Notes: a model not told the origin generated them from the sequence alone. Positions 1 through 12,341 are shown, counted from the first letter of the stretch. The stretch is 64,000 nucleotides of DNA from Viridothelium virens (GCA_010094025.1 ML991810.1:124001-188000); one strand, 5' to 3'. Program-made: numbers and translations.

Positions 1-216
1 ATCAAGAATGGAGAACCGAGTGTCAGGGGTTGATAGCACTTTCGAGCAAGGCTAAGTCATCACAGTTCATTCTCCAATCTGGAGGAGTTACGCAAGTACT
101 TCGCGCATCACATGATGTCATTCAATTTCCAACACGTCTCCATCTTCCTCATTCAAGCGTCAGGTATCAAAGTTCATTTCGTCTTAGACCCTGAGCAGGC
201 CCCCTACCCTGCCAAC

Positions 217-1850
217 ATGTCAGATTCGCCACGGTCGTTTCCAAAAGAACCTGTCGTCGAGCTGGAGATTGTAGTTGATGAGGAGCTTAACGCCCTCGGG
301 GGCCAGGTGCTCGATGCGAGTCTGTACAAAGATGGCGCCGCTCGCTTGAAGCCAACCCGTCGAGATGGCTCAACTGTCCTGATCCCCCGGCCAAACGAAA
401 GTCTTGACGATCCTCTCAGCTGGAGTGCCGCGGAAAAACATACACTTTGGCTGTCATCGCATTCCTTGCCTTTTTGCCCGATTATGCAGCCGATACTGGT
501 ATTGTCACTGTGATTCCACAGCCCATGCATGAAATTGTTCTCCTTAGCATGCCCTTCAATCTTATGAAAAAATTTCGTGCTCCTCGCTGGTCGAAGGATT
601 GCAGACAATGGAACGTGCAGCAATATGCAGTGCAGCATGCAGTTGGAAATATCTTCACCCTCGGGGTTTCCGGAATCTTTACCATCCTCCTGTCTGACCA
701 TTTCGGGGGTTTACCGGTGCTGCTCGTCTTTCAATGCGTTATACTGTGGACCACGGCTTGGGCGGCTGCAGCCACGGAGCTCTTTCTCTTTCATGACTGC
801 TCGAGTCTTCATGGGCTTCCTTCCTGGCGCTGCCCAAGGTGGAGGTCTCGTTTGGATCAAGGACCTTTTCTTTTCCACGAACATTCAAGGAAAATCAATG
901 CGACTGACCTTCCCATCATCCTTAGCCTTTACCTCGGCCCTTTAATCACCGCCTTTGTCACTAACGTCACTGGCGCCTGGCGCTGGAGCTTTTTGATCTG
1001 GACAATCGGCTTCCTCCTCATCCTCGCCCTTGACAAGACTCTCTACAACTACAATTTTCTGTCACACGGACAGGTCTGGTCTCGCGCAAGCCTGGCATTG
1101 AGCAAGCCAAAAGCCTTCCCCAGCGCAGCTGCACCCAGTATGTCATCGGACCTCTTGCCGCCCTCACAAGAGTCCCCGTCCCCCTTATCGTCGTCTATTA
1201 CTTTCTCAACTTCACCTGAATCATCTCTATCAACACTACCACCAGCCTCTGGCTCACCAACTTCTACGGCTTTACCCTCAAGGGCCTTGGCTTCTTCTAC
1301 TTTTTCGGTATTACCGGCGTCACTAATGGCTGGTTCGTCGGTCACTTAGTACATAATGCGGTAGAAAACTACTGCAGTCGACGACATGCGGGTTGAACTG
1401 AGCCGAAGGCGCGATTGATTATTATGCATCCGGCGACCTTGCTCATGGCAGTTTCTCTGCTAATTCTCGGTTTTGCCGTACAAGATCATTGTCACTACAT
1501 GGTTCTCGCAGTATTTGCTTCTACACAGTGTGTGGGCATCATGGTGGCAACAATCGCTGTCAATGCGTATTTGCTCCACTGTATTCCCAAGTCGTTAGGA
1601 GAAGTCAGTGCCTGGGTCACAATCCGGTGGATCTGCGGAGGGTTCATTGGCAACTTATATCCAACTGCCATAGGTTGCGGAGATTGGCGCGGAGAAATTG
1701 TTGGGAATCCAGTGTGGGATCACAAGCGCCGTAGCATTCGTTACTGTACTGTTCGCAGGCTTATGGAAAGAGGATTCGGGCGCAAGGGAGGATTATCAAA
1801 AGGCATTAGCTGGGCTTTGGCAGCATATTATGATTGAAAAGGGGCGATCA
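217..1850 (+). pseudogene. Decayed MFS transporter gene
   Basis: A major facilitator transporter can be followed in pieces through all three forward frames. The N-terminus (start ATG 217) ends in the motif DDPLSW, typical of the cytoplasmic lead-in to TM1 in fungal allantoate/siderophore-like and DHA1-type carriers. TM1 follows in another frame (FLAFLPDYAADTGIVTVIP), then the TM4 region (ARVFMGFLPGAAQGGGLVW), a later loop and helices (TNFYGFTLKGLGFFYFFGIT), and a C-terminal block near 1540-1700. At least four frame changes and an in-frame TGA near 1218, where the family has Trp, break it. No intron pattern explains the frame changes, so I call it a dead gene and not a spliced one. The subfamily is uncertain; the substrate cannot be told. 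Confidence 0.8.
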
Positions 1851-2419
1851 AAATCTATACAAAGGGCCGGATATCATAGCGGAATTTATGGGTATCAGCT
1901 GCATGGTGATGGAAGATCGAGAACATCCCTTTTTGTTCTTCAGCACGAATGCCGAATAGTTCTCGCGACGGCCCATCTTCCCATACCTCATGGATCATGG
2001 ACTTGCTCTGAGCGGCTAAATCGGGAGAGGTACCTTCACGCGGACCTTGAACGACAGACACCTTTGAGAAAGGCGCCAAAACGTCTTTGAACACAAGGCA
2101 TTATATATACGGGCCTTTTTAACAGAGTTGAGTATCACGTCATACGTAGGATAATATTAGGTGGATATTTTTCAACTGCCTTTCACAATGAGTCAGGGAC
2201 TATGCAGAGAGGCAGCCCTCACTCATAGCATAAGAAATTCCCTCTAAGAATGCTACCGGATCAGGAGCGCGGACCCTAGTGAGAAGTGATATTCTAAGTG
2301 TCGGTCGGGTGACATAAAAACAAATCGCGACTTATGATAATTCAGTGAACGACCCAACCCTATCTACGGATTTCCTACCTACAGCTATCTTTGAGTCCAA
2401 GCCATTCGAGAAATACATC
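1851..2419. other. Gene-free spacer
   Basis: No supported gene. The stretch separates the MFS ruin from the F-box-like orphan and presumably holds the latter's promoter. No repeat was recognised. Confidence 0.5.
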
Positions 2420-3217
2420 ATGGCTGGTCCCTCGAAACTACTTGAATTGCCTCCAGAGCCACGGCTGATGATATATCGACAAGTCCTCCTGGTACCAAAC
2501 GGCGTTCGTCTCTTCCCCGTCAACGAAATCAGCGAAGTTCTACTCCCACTACTACTTGCATGCAAGCGAATCTACGAAGAAGCCATCGTTATCATACACA
2601 ACGAGACTGAGTTCAAGATATTCGACCAGGATGAGTACTTCCATACCTATAATCTGGATAATGACCCTTGGGCACCGAAAACCCCACAAATCCCAGCTCA
2701 GAAATCAGAGATATCGCCGTCACCGCATCTATTTTCGAACATAAGGAATCTAACTTTCGCTGTGAATGAGAGAACTTTTTTTGCGGGGAAGTCCCGGCAT
2801 TGGGAGATTGAGCTAGCGACGCGCATGGTGTCTTTGAAGCGTCTGACGGTCAGCTTTTACAGAGTCGAAATCGACGGAAGCGCCCGCGACTTCACTAGTA
2901 GCGAGTTTGGTTGCAGCCTGCCCTATTGTTTGGAAGGTCTCTATGAAGCAGGGATGGAGAATATCTTGAACAACGTTCCCAAGACTTGCAGTGTCGTCCG
3001 TGGCCCCTCGAAAGAAACATTCCCCAGGCTGTCCACCGAAAACGGGACCCTGATCGAAGAGGCAGCTGCTGTGACTGTTTTGCCCTCAAGTCTAAATTCT
3101 CAGGGAGGCTGGCGGTGCTGTCAGAATTGTCTGGGCTGTGCAGGTCCTAGACAGTCGGATTCGCAAATTGAACATATTCAACGATGGTGGCGCCCTGGGC
3201 GCCATAATCCTTTCTAG
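2420..3217 (+). CDS. F-box/2EXR-like orphan protein, 265 aa
   Basis: An intronless open frame. I chose the ATG at 2420 because the upstream part of the open frame has no ATG and the protein then starts directly with the hallmark motif. Residues 4-25 (KLLELPPEPRLMIYRQVLL) match the short N-terminal helix pair found in fungal F-box-like/2EXR proteins, which often stand alone and occur in very large fungal families. The rest (a later segment near FSNIRNLTFAVNER) resembles the usual continuation of such proteins, but the C-terminal third after about residue 190 is low in recognisable features and may have drifted. The function is unknown; a substrate-adaptor role is only a family inference. It lies between two decayed genes, so it may itself be losing function. 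Confidence 0.55.
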   Translation: MAGPSKLLELPPEPRLMIYRQVLLVPNGVRLFPVNEISEVLLPLLLACKRIYEEAIVIIHNETEFKIFDQDEYFHTYNLDNDPWAPKTPQIPAQKSEISPSPHLFSNIRNLTFAVNERTFFAGKSRHWEIELATRMVSLKRLTVSFYRVEIDGSARDFTSSEFGCSLPYCLEGLYEAGMENILNNVPKTCSVVRGPSKETFPRLSTENGTLIEEAAAVTVLPSSLNSQGGWRCCQNCLGCAGPRQSDSQIEHIQRWWRPGRHNPF

Positions 3218-4429
3218 TCTATCATACCTTGAACCTGCTGAGCTATGTCTTGAGAGTTGCAAATCAGAGGAAAGACTTGATAGGTAGCAGTCTTAAGATT
3301 GGCTAAAACAAACTTCATTCAACTTATTATGCTAAAATATCCTTTGCACAGGATAGCCCTCAAATAGTGATCCCTTTCACGGACTCTACGTTAAGAACCT
3401 CTAGCAACACGCCTTTATCCCGCTCAGTTCTCCCTCTGCTCTCCTTCCGATACTGGCGATTTTGCAGCCAGCAACAGCCTTCATACAGCCCCAAAGCCTC
3501 GTCACGAATCGTACCGCCTGCGCCAAGACTACCCTTCAACATCGACTTCATAGTCCCGTTGCGCTTCCATTGACTACTCATAGTGCAGCACATCGAGGAT
3601 CCATTCACCTTACTCAACTAGGCTTCCACCGAACTGAAGATGGTTGGTTGCATAATCATGTATGGATTATACGGCAAGGCGAGTCGCAGCCGGATTATTC
3701 TCGAGGGACTGCACTGCGCCTCTTGCAATCCGAATGTCTCGCTTTGGCGGCTGAGTTAGTCGGCCGAGACGAGAGCTTCGGCCGAGGACAAAGTTCAGGA
3801 CCAGGCACTCGTTGAGTGGAATCTGCAATATCATTGGATTCTTCCGACGAGGGATATGAATATCTGCAGCAACACCCCCTTATCTCTGTAATAGCAGTGG
3901 CCATGATGTCTGAGCACGTTCTCCCGGTCAATTCGCTTTGAATCATACGTCGTGCTGCCTCCCAGGCATGTTACTCGTGACCGTACTGTAGTCCCTGAGT
4001 TCAGGATCGCAAGGGCGGGAATGATAAATCTACCCCAAAGACCGTTGCACCGGACATCAATCACGTGCGGTTCTAGGCGATCTCGACGCTTCTGGACTAT
4101 CTTTTAACATTGTCAAGGATAACCCCAAAGTAAAGGTAGGTCATTCGAATGGAAGAGTCTTTTATGATGTAAAAACCCCAGAGAAGGCCTTGACGGAAAT
4201 ACCAATGGCAGTAAAATTGATGAGTATTTTAAGTGTCACGAGGAGAATCTGATTGCTTGGCAAATGGAGACAGTACGTTTGAGAAAAGTAAGTGTCTTAC
4301 TCAATCTATGCAAGCTGGGAAGTCTACACGCAGGGATTCTCAAGTAACCTCTTCTAGGGGTCTAAGTGATTGCAAATGTAAGTCATGAGGATCAGCCATT
4401 CGAGGGTTAATGTGGATTCGCCTGACGAT
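3218..4429. other. Gene-free spacer with short unassigned open frames
   Basis: Open frames here are short, lack good starts and do not resemble known families. A CACGTG site lies near 4063. The section at 4090-4260 reads like worn coding sequence, but I could not assign it to a family. Confidence 0.4.
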
Positions 4430-5120
4430 CCTTGACGAACTTCAGTAACTTGTCCGTATCGTCCCTTTTCCTATTGATCGCGATCTATGAGGCCAATGCC
4501 TTGTAGAAGGGAACATCAGGCACTTCTGGGAAGAAGCCTGCATACTCTCAGTCGATAATGACGGCGATCTTGAGCGCCTTTGGGTCGGCGATGACGTTTT
4601 GTTGAGAAATGTCTTTGTGACAGAAAATGTATGTAGCGCTCAGCGCCTTCTCAAGATTCCAATCGTCTCGAGAGGTCTTCTGTAATAGCCCACAGGGAAG
4701 GATAAAGACGCCCGAGGCGCCTTTCTCTTTTCACCCTCTCCCACAAACCCGAAGTGTAGAGCTACGAAGAAAATGTAAGGTTTTGATACAGCGCCCCAAT
4801 TCTCCGGCTACAATGCCTCTTTGATCGTCGGTGAGAGGATATATAGAGACACCATCGACATAGCCTGTAATTATGTACGCAGCGTTGTTGAATTCGAGAC
4901 AAGCGTAAATTGTTGGAACAGGAATGTTGTGATAATGTTTTCTTAAGTGTACTTCAACACTGCTGCCTCCTTAAACATGAGCTCGAGTCCCAGTTGAGAT
5001 AGGCTCAGGACAAATACTTAGTTTTGCCCACGTTTGTACCGCTGTATGCCCTTCAAGCGTCTCGATCCCACCATTTTTCTCTAAGATGATAAGTGAATTA
5101 CTCAAGTCAGCTGGTAAGGA
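4430..5120 (-). pseudogene. Decayed phosphotransferase (APH-like kinase) gene
   Basis: On the minus strand, two blocks of a fungal APH-family (aminoglycoside phosphotransferase-like) small-molecule kinase are readable. One near 4950-4760 contains IITGYVDGVSIYPLTDDQR, the hinge/lid region that precedes the catalytic loop. The other near 4620-4480 contains the catalytic segment FCHKDISQQNVIADP, followed by KIAVIID and then EYAGFFPEVPDVPFY. In intact members the catalytic loop reads H-N-D-x-x-x-x-N and the next block IDWEYAGF; here the Trp codon is TGA. The two blocks lie in different frames. No start or complete N-lobe was found. Substrates of fungal relatives are unknown in most cases. Confidence 0.7.
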
Positions 5121-5192
5121 AAGGTCTGGCAGAAGAAAGAAAAACCTACAAACTTAAGATACGGTGAGGGTCATTAGAAAACAAAGACGCTT

Positions 5193-6606
5193 CTAAGGGT
5201 TTATTAAGCCCTTCTTCTCTGGGCGGAAATTTAATGTGCTCAGCTTTCTGACTGCGCTGCCTGCAATCTTGCTCACTGAGATCGATTTGCGAGGCAGCTT
5301 CGTAAACTCCTCCTTGAACAGGTGAAAGTTCCTCTCTGGTTCTTGCTCTGCAAATGCTTCTGCGAGAATGGTACGGATGAGGTATATCATTTGCTCGACC
5401 TCGGGAGTACCTTTGTGCAGTGAAAAAGGGTCTGGAACCTCGATGAAGTCGTCTAACCACTTGTTGGGAACAGGCAAGCTATGCTGATGGATTGCATCCA
5501 CGATGAGTGCTATGTCCTCTTGGAAAAACACGCTCTTGCCATTTCCGTCTTTCTCTTGGCGAGGTCGAAGGGTGAGGAGGCTCAAAGCGATGGGTAAAGT
5601 TTTGCCAACTCCAAACAAGACACCTACCCTGAAAGCCGTGTCGACTTCCTCTAGCGTAAGTCTTCGACTTGGCTGAGACCACAGATAAGCCCTCTCTGAC
5701 TCACTGTATGCACTGTTCTCACATTCATCAGGCGATGGAAGGAAGAGAAGTATACCAGCTGCAACGAGATCTTGGTATCGAACCGAGACGAAGCACTGTT
5801 GTTCAATGGTCCCGTGGGCAAGACACTCAAGCTCAGTGAGACCATTCTTAATGCTCACGATTCCGTTTTCCACAAGTGCCTGATTGGGGTATACTCGACG
5901 GTCTTGTGGAAGCTTAGCAGTGTCAAGACAGCATAGGTGAGCATCGTATTTTGCAAGATTCCTTGCAAAGGAGAGTCCCGCAAGTAGTGAAGTGAACCAG
6001 GAGGAGAACTCAGAGACCCCTTTAGAGGAACTGTGATGATTCTCAATCATATATTTGAGATTTGGAATGTCGTAAATCGACTCGTGACCTTCGCCAAAGA
6101 GAAAGGCATGGGGAACGATAGCGGCAGGGCTGTTAGTTAAGACCGGGCCAGCCGCCACCACTTCTTTCGCAGTAGGCACGGAACAGATATCGGGGGGTGC
6201 TCCATTGCGCTTCTTCCTCGACCGCAACCAACTTTGATACCCTACACGCGGTCTCCTGCTCCCTTTTGAAACTTAGCCTTACCATCCTCATCGCGGGACC
6301 AATGCTTTCCTGGCTTTTTTCCAAAGCAGTTTTTCTCAACATTCGATAAAAGCTGCCATCGCCATCCGGCACTACTGCTGTGACATATACATCATCCGGA
6401 TTGGAAGTCTTCCGCACTTCAATTGTCCAGGACGTTACGTGGACGTTGCGTTGCCACCAAGGTATCACTGCTGTGGGAAGGTACAAACTTTCTAGCGGAG
6501 TTGGTTCAGGACCGTCGCGAGAGCATTTGATCATGTCTCCCTGAGAGAAAATAACAAGCTTGACGGAGGGTATAGCATTGTAGGAGTGCCCAGCTGCTCC
6601 TGCCAT
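5193..6606 (-). pseudogene. DUF7587-like fungal protein with one frame break
   Basis: Two overlapping minus-strand frames together give a protein resembling the fungal DUF7587 family, a group of unknown function often found in accessory regions. The first (start ATG 6606) ends with the family signature PRYLFRAYCERSGGG. The second carries the continuation SPAAIVPHAFLFGEGHESIYD and the Ser/Trp block EFSSWFTSLLAGLSFARN, then about 230 further residues to the stop at 5193. The frame changes once near 6.13 kb. I tested nearby GT and AG sites and none gives an intron that keeps both conserved blocks in phase, so this is either a recent loss of function or a sequencing error. The rest of the frame is clean, which favours a recent event. 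The family assignment is from memory of the motif pattern and is moderate. Confidence 0.5.
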
Positions 6607-8122
6607 CTTGGAAAGAAAAGTGAACGAGCTCTGTATTGGATGTGAAAATGAAGTCTTTCTAGAAGCCAAGGGACTGAAAATATTCTAGATTCAACGATTG
6701 TTGCTTGAAAGGGTGGCAGGAACTAATCGATCTAGTAGAATGCTTCGCTACATACCCGTAAGGCATCTCACATTGTCACAATCTCAACGCAGCACAAACA
6801 AATCTAACAAAGACTATATGATGGACTATCGGTCTCCTTTGTTCTTGTCGTTGGACATGCAAGTATTGTGATGATAGTTCAGCAAATCTTTTGGATCGGG
6901 TACCCACTGGAAGACCCAATTTGTTTCAGAGACAGTCGGATCCTGAGAAACAAGACGACGAAGTCTCATGTTTGAGGATAATGAAGGTTGGTAGAATTCT
7001 CGCTTGGAGTCTCCCGTCCCACACAGAGCAGAGCTATGATTGTCATATTTTATAATTAGCTCTTATTGATTCTTGAGTCTTAGTTCTTTTTCTTCCCTCT
7101 TCCCTCACAACTTTGCTACGACAACTCCCTGCAATCTTGCTAAATAAGGAAGTGTTCCTGAGATCTTACAGGGATGAGATTGAAGAGGGTCATCGAATCA
7201 TTGCGTCGGTAGCTTTCCGATTCCTGTCAGAGATCTTGCCAAGCTTTGATGCATGATTTTTAGACATTTTCGCTGACGTCTCCAGCGTGCGGGGGTTGGT
7301 GAATTGGCATGCCTCCGGTGCTTCCTTGTCCTGCGTGCTTGAACCCCCGGCGACGCGGCCAAGTGGATTGAGACCCCCAGCTGACGTCAGGTCATGTGAC
7401 TAAGGCGTGGTCCTTCCCGCGTCACGTCGCGTCGACGTGGTGCACGGACCATTAAGTACTCCATACCTTACCTTACTCACCTCGTCCAATAATCTGCAGG
7501 TACGGAGTACTCCATCCTGCATTTTTGTTCGCCTTCCGGGACGGCCATTACACCAAACCAAAAAGCTCCGCCACTCGGCCGTCGTTCACTGCTTCGCATT
7601 GCATCCGCCTCCCAGATGCGAATCATTGAAGCTTCTTCCTGTTCCTAGTGTGCCGGTCCCGAAGCCCGGGCGCATTGGTGATCCTACCCCAATGACGCTT
7701 AAGCAAATGCAAGAATCCAATATCGTGCTGCAGCCTCTTCCTCCAGTCCGCCAATGGCCTACGTCGAAAGCAGAACCCCTCCATTGCCCTGGGTACCGGC
7801 AGCTTCTTTTCGTTGCATGAGCCTAGACGGTTAGCCAGTCAGTAGTGCATCGTCCCACGCTCACTAAAGAGGCAAGCCCACCACGTAACTCTGCTGGACA
7901 AATACGAGTTTCTACGCAAGATTGGATAGACAACGCAGCAGATCTGCCGTTCGTCATGCCTGAATCGGATGAAACATACGCAGAACCTCCGCCCGCCTGG
8001 ATAGGGCAACGGTCGGAGGTTTGGCTCGCATTAAATACCTTTGCGTAGTTCGTCTACAGAATGCAGTCTTTCGCTTTCCTGGCCGATGCTGGCCGCTTTT
8101 GCTGTGCAATTTCGCAACGAGG
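6607..8122. other. 1.5-kb gene-free spacer upstream of the mucin gene
   Basis: No supported gene. A forward open frame at 7407-7820 has no ATG start and shows no domain. The GC-rich part at 7270-7460 is rich in TGACGTC/CACGTC-type motifs and may be the distal promoter of the mucin-like gene that begins at 8123. Confidence 0.45.
7382..7389. promoter_or_regulatory. Palindromic CRE-like site TGACGTCA
   Basis: An exact TGACGTCA palindrome, the binding site of ATF/CREB-type bZIP factors, sits in a GC-rich stretch with related sites nearby (CTGACGTCTCC near 7272, TCATGTGAC just downstream, GTCACGTCGCG near 7419). It is about 740 bp upstream of the mucin-like gene start. Function is inferred from the motif only. 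Confidence 0.35.
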
Positions 8123-11100
8123 ATGGGGAACGGCGTTGGCAGAGTGCTGTTAGCAGCAGTACTTTGCATTGGATATGTACTTGGACACTCGTGTAAGTAG
8201 ATGCCGATGTCAATTGGCCCCGAAGTAAAACGCTTATAATTTTTTTTCAGTATCTGGATACCACAGAACGAGCATTCGTTCATACAGGACTTCGGTGATT
8301 TTCTCCTCTCCATGTTCCACATCTCTACCTGCCTGGACTAGGAGTACTGTGACTTACTCGCACCCATCTTCTTACCCTTGGCCTATCTCGAGTGGAAGTT
8401 CAGTAACCTACTCCTCGCCATCTCCAACCTGGTCAACGTTGACTCGGAGTACAACGATCTTCTCACCGTCATCTTCTTGTTCTACCTTGAATGGAAGTAT
8501 AGCCAGTTATTCGCTGTCACCCTCATCTCGGCATACATCGAACACAAGCTCAACGAGCCCATCCCCACTTTCGTTTTCACCATGGCCTACGTCGAATTCG
8601 ACTCTAGCAACGTCTTCACCATGTTCTTCATCGCGGCCACTGAACTACACAACATTGACAGCGCCGCCTTCGTCCTCCGCGCTGACTCCTTCGAATTGCA
8701 CTACATTAACTTCACCATCCCTGTTTTCATCCCGGCCTGCTTCAAATAGCACTCCGATAATTTCGCAGTCTTCGTCTACATCAAGGCCTTCTCATAGAAG
8801 TACTACATTGACTTCGACTCATTCATATTCATCACGGCCTTCTTCGAATAACACTACGGTAACCCCATTGTCTCCATCTTCATCTCGGTCTACGGCAAAT
8901 AGTACTACGACGACCTTGATATCAACGTCTTCATCAAAGTCTGCGCAGACTATTACTGTCATTAGTCCTACAGTGACTCCGCTTCCCCCGTCTTCACCGC
9001 GGACTACTACGTATAGCACGACCTTTCCTTCAGTATCGTCGTCTTCATGTCTGTCTACGTCGAATAGTACTATTATCAGTACTACAGTGAGCACGCTTTT
9101 TTGGACTTCATCGCGGACTACTTCGTATAGCAGTACAGCGACCTCTTCATCCTCATCTTTTTCAACGCCGGTTTGGAGCACCACTAAGTCGACGTCACTA
9201 TCCTCATCTACATCTTCGCTACCCGCTTCGAATAGCACTACGTCAACTCCATTGTCTTCGTTCACTTCACCTCATTATACATCCCCACTCTCTCCATCTA
9301 CGCCGAGTAGTATTACAGTGACCTCAATACCTTCGCCTTCGACGCGGCCATCTTCGCCTAGTACTACGCTGACCTCACCATCGTCATCTTCATTACACCC
9401 TACGTCAAATAGTACAACGATCAGAACTACGGCCAGTACTACAACCAGTATTACGGCCAGTACTACAACCAGTATTACGGCCAGTACTACAACCAGTATT
9501 ACGGCCAGTACTACAACCAGTATTACGGCCAGTACTACGGTCATTACGACAGCGACCTCGCCATCTTCATCTGTACCAAGGTCTCTCTCAAATACCGCTA
9601 CAGACACCTCACCACCTACCTCGATCAGCACCCTATCAACATCACGATCTTCGCCTCCATCCCAGTCTGGATCGAACAGCATCACGGTGACTTCACTGAC
9701 CTCACCTTCGTCGTTGCCTCCTTCAAGTAGCTCAATAGCGACGTCACCTCCGTCGTCTTCTCCGTCCCAGTCCGTGCCGAACACAAGTGCAACGACCTCG
9801 TCCTCATCTTCTCCATCCCAGACAGCGAGTGGGGGTACTGGAATTTATACTACTCCAGGGACTTCTTCCCCAGTGCCGACTACCTCAAGTCAGACTTCAA
9901 GCAATACTGTAACACCTTCGGAAACTTTCCCTGGTACAGTAAGCAGTAGTACCGTGAGCTATACTACTCCAGGGCTCTCTACTAGCTCACTCAGCAGCTC
10001 AAACGAAATTTCCACGAACACTGCGAGGACTTCGAAAGTTTCATCCGTTACAGGCAGCAACAGCATTGGAACCTATACTACTTCAGGTCTCTCTACACTG
10101 TTATCGAGAACGTCGAGTCAGACTTCGAGGATCACGGTGGTAACTTCGATCACAGCCTCATCCAACCTTGTGACGAGTACATCGTCCTCTTTGACAGTTA
10201 TAACTTCACCCCCGGCTGCAATCAATCTTACTTGTGGATACACTAATTACCCTTATTCCACATTGAACGTTACAACCCTGCCAGGCGTGGGGGCTGAAGC
10301 TTTCAGTTGCTATGCAAGCTATTCGACCTACTTAGATTCAGCTAGTCGTAGCTGCGGCAACCTAGTGGAGGTATATTCTTACTCAACCTACATATCAACT
10401 TCAACATCGTACGAAGAGTATACTTTGTGCGATGGAGTACCTCGTCTACGCGTGGCTGGACAGTCAGAGCCGACAACTACAACAGAGTTGTATGCTACTG
10501 GAAGATCGGGTGGTTTCGTTACCATCACTGAAACCGTCGAACAGCCGGTTCCCATAGCTACATCTGTTCTTGCTACACCGGTGACGAAGACACTCACAAG
10601 CTTGACATGTCTTGATCCTGAGCCAACCATGCAGTCGCCCGTCTGCTCGTATAGTTCACAAGACTGTACGACGCTGCAGTCGCTGTGGACTTTTAGCTCG
10701 CTATGTCTCAGCCCACCACCTTGCACAGTGACAGCATCCTCAACCCCGTATAACCCTTGCCAGGGTTGTACGGTAACTTTGCCATTGATTCGGCTTTTTT
10801 ACTTTGGCGTTACTACCTCTGGAGACTTCTGTGGCAGTCGTAAGTTTTATCTCCCTCACCTTTTCTATCGTTTGAAGCTCATGAGGAAACAGATACTGTC
10901 GTTACCCCATCTGCCAATGGTCCGCCAGCGACAGTCCAAGCGTTTGGTACTGCCTTCACCTCCGGATACGCCTACGTCTCCTATTCCGGCTTCCAAGTTA
11001 ACGGCTACCTAGGCCAGTGCGGGGCGTCTCAGCCCGCAGGCTTCATCCCCCTTCCCTCTTCCTCTATCTCTAGTTATCGTGGCTTTGACCCAGTTCAAAG

Positions 11101-12025
11101 TCAGCCGCCGCACCAATACCCCTTCAACTACGGCGACCTGCGCCCCAACGAAGTCCCCTTCGATGCCTGGGCCGCCCAACCTAGTTGTGACTCAGAAAAT
11201 TATCCACGACTCTTTCAAAACTGCAGCGTCATCGACGACGCCATCTACAATCCTGCGCTGGTCTATCCGTCCCAAATACTGGATCTGGATCCCCAGTGGG
11301 CACAGTGTGAGACCAAGTGGGAGGGTCTGTATGATCCGCCCTATCTATTGACTATGGCGGCCTCAGCCGCGGTACCAGGCCCAAATCCTACGCCGAATAT
11401 ACCTTCGACCCCGGAAGCGGCCACGCCAGGAAGCAATGCGGGAGGCTTCCCGGGACCGACGGCATTGCCGGAAGAAAGCGGGAGTGGTGCAGGCTCCGGC
11501 TCAAGTCCAGAACCTGCGCCAGCGAGTAACAGCAATCCTGGAGGTGGAATAGCATCCATCCTTGCCAGCGGCGCTGGGAGCAGAAGTGCTGGCCAATCTG
11601 CAGCCACGAACCCTGGTGGTCCTATCGCTTCTATCATTGTGAGTGGAGGGCCAGCTCCTGGAGCGGGAGGTGGGAGCGAGAGTAGTGGAAGATCAAGTGG
11701 TGGAGTGCCGGCTCCTGGATCAGGTGGTGGAAGTCACAGCAGTGGAAGATCAACTGGTGGAGGGCTTCCGTTAGGCACTAGCCCTGGTATTGCTGCATCA
11801 GCCGGTGCGCAGACTGGTACAGCACCTCCTCACAGTATTGGAAGCATCACCATCGTTGGAACGAGTGTGGGTACTAGTGCGAGTACTAGTGCGAGTGCGA
11901 CGACGAGCGCGGCTTTGCCAACACCAGCATCAGGGGCGGAAAAGGTTAAAATGGCGGCGGATAAGGCGCTCACCACGACTTTACTGAGTATCGTCATGTT
12001 TGGGATGGGCCTTTTGATTATCTAA
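8123..12025 (+). CDS. Secreted, wall-anchored mucin-like Ser/Thr-rich protein, 1263 aa
   Basis: Three exons close in phase: 8123-8192, 8251-10839 and 10893-12025, with introns of 58 and 53 nt (GTAAGT/CAG at both). Exon 1 encodes only a signal peptide (residues 1-23, hydrophobic RVLLAAVLCIGYVLG). Residues about 30-680 are almost entirely Ser, Thr, Pro and Asn, the pattern of a heavily O-mannosylated stalk, and include an octapeptide repeat near residues 417-453. A Cys-containing domain follows (about 681-860; blocks LTCGYTNYPY and PYNPCQGCTVTLPLIRLFY), then a second one in exon 3 (about 887-1040; VQAFGTAFTSGYAYVSYSGF and QPSCDSENYPRLFQNCSV). A Gly/Ser-rich linker precedes a C-terminal hydrophobic tail (TTTLLSIVMFGMGLLII) that fits a GPI-attachment signal. 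Likely role: cell-surface adhesion or wall protection. I do not recognise a named orthologue. Confidence 0.8.
9429..9538 (+). repeat. 24-bp minisatellite inside the mucin coding sequence
   Basis: About 4.6 direct copies of a 24-nt unit (acggccagtactacaaccag plus tatt) with almost no divergence. Each unit encodes the octapeptide ASTTTSIT, and the unit length is a multiple of 3, so copy-number changes keep the frame. Such near-identical units in a diverged Ser/Thr stalk point to recent expansion. Confidence 0.9.
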
Positions 12026-12341
12026 GTGTGTAATAAGATATCCCCAAGCCTGCGGACGAAATGCGGCGGCGTTGATTCAAGACAGCGATCATCATTGAAT
12101 TGAGCGATCTCGTGCATTAATAGGGAAAAGTGGAGGAGAGTACAGAATAATGACTGCACGAGCTGTTTGTAATACGACTATACCAACGATTGGGAATACC
12201 TAGATACAAACGACTAATGTATATTCACAGTCACAAGATCGTCATTCGCGCATTGGGCGCTTGCGAAATAGATAAATCAATGCCTATCTCTTCAGCTTCA
12301 CGTAGATGGGTTTTTGAATAGACTCGTCCCAAACGTCTACC

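Noticed and set aside
7407-7820. 137-codon forward open frame
   Set aside because: No ATG at its start, no domain, and it lies in GC-rich promoter-like sequence.
8378-9784. Long open frames on other frames and the minus strand across the mucin stalk
   Set aside because: They arise from the low-complexity Ser/Thr codon pattern (TCN/ACN), which is nearly stop-free in other frames; their proteins are themselves repetitive Val/Asp/Glu or similar strings.
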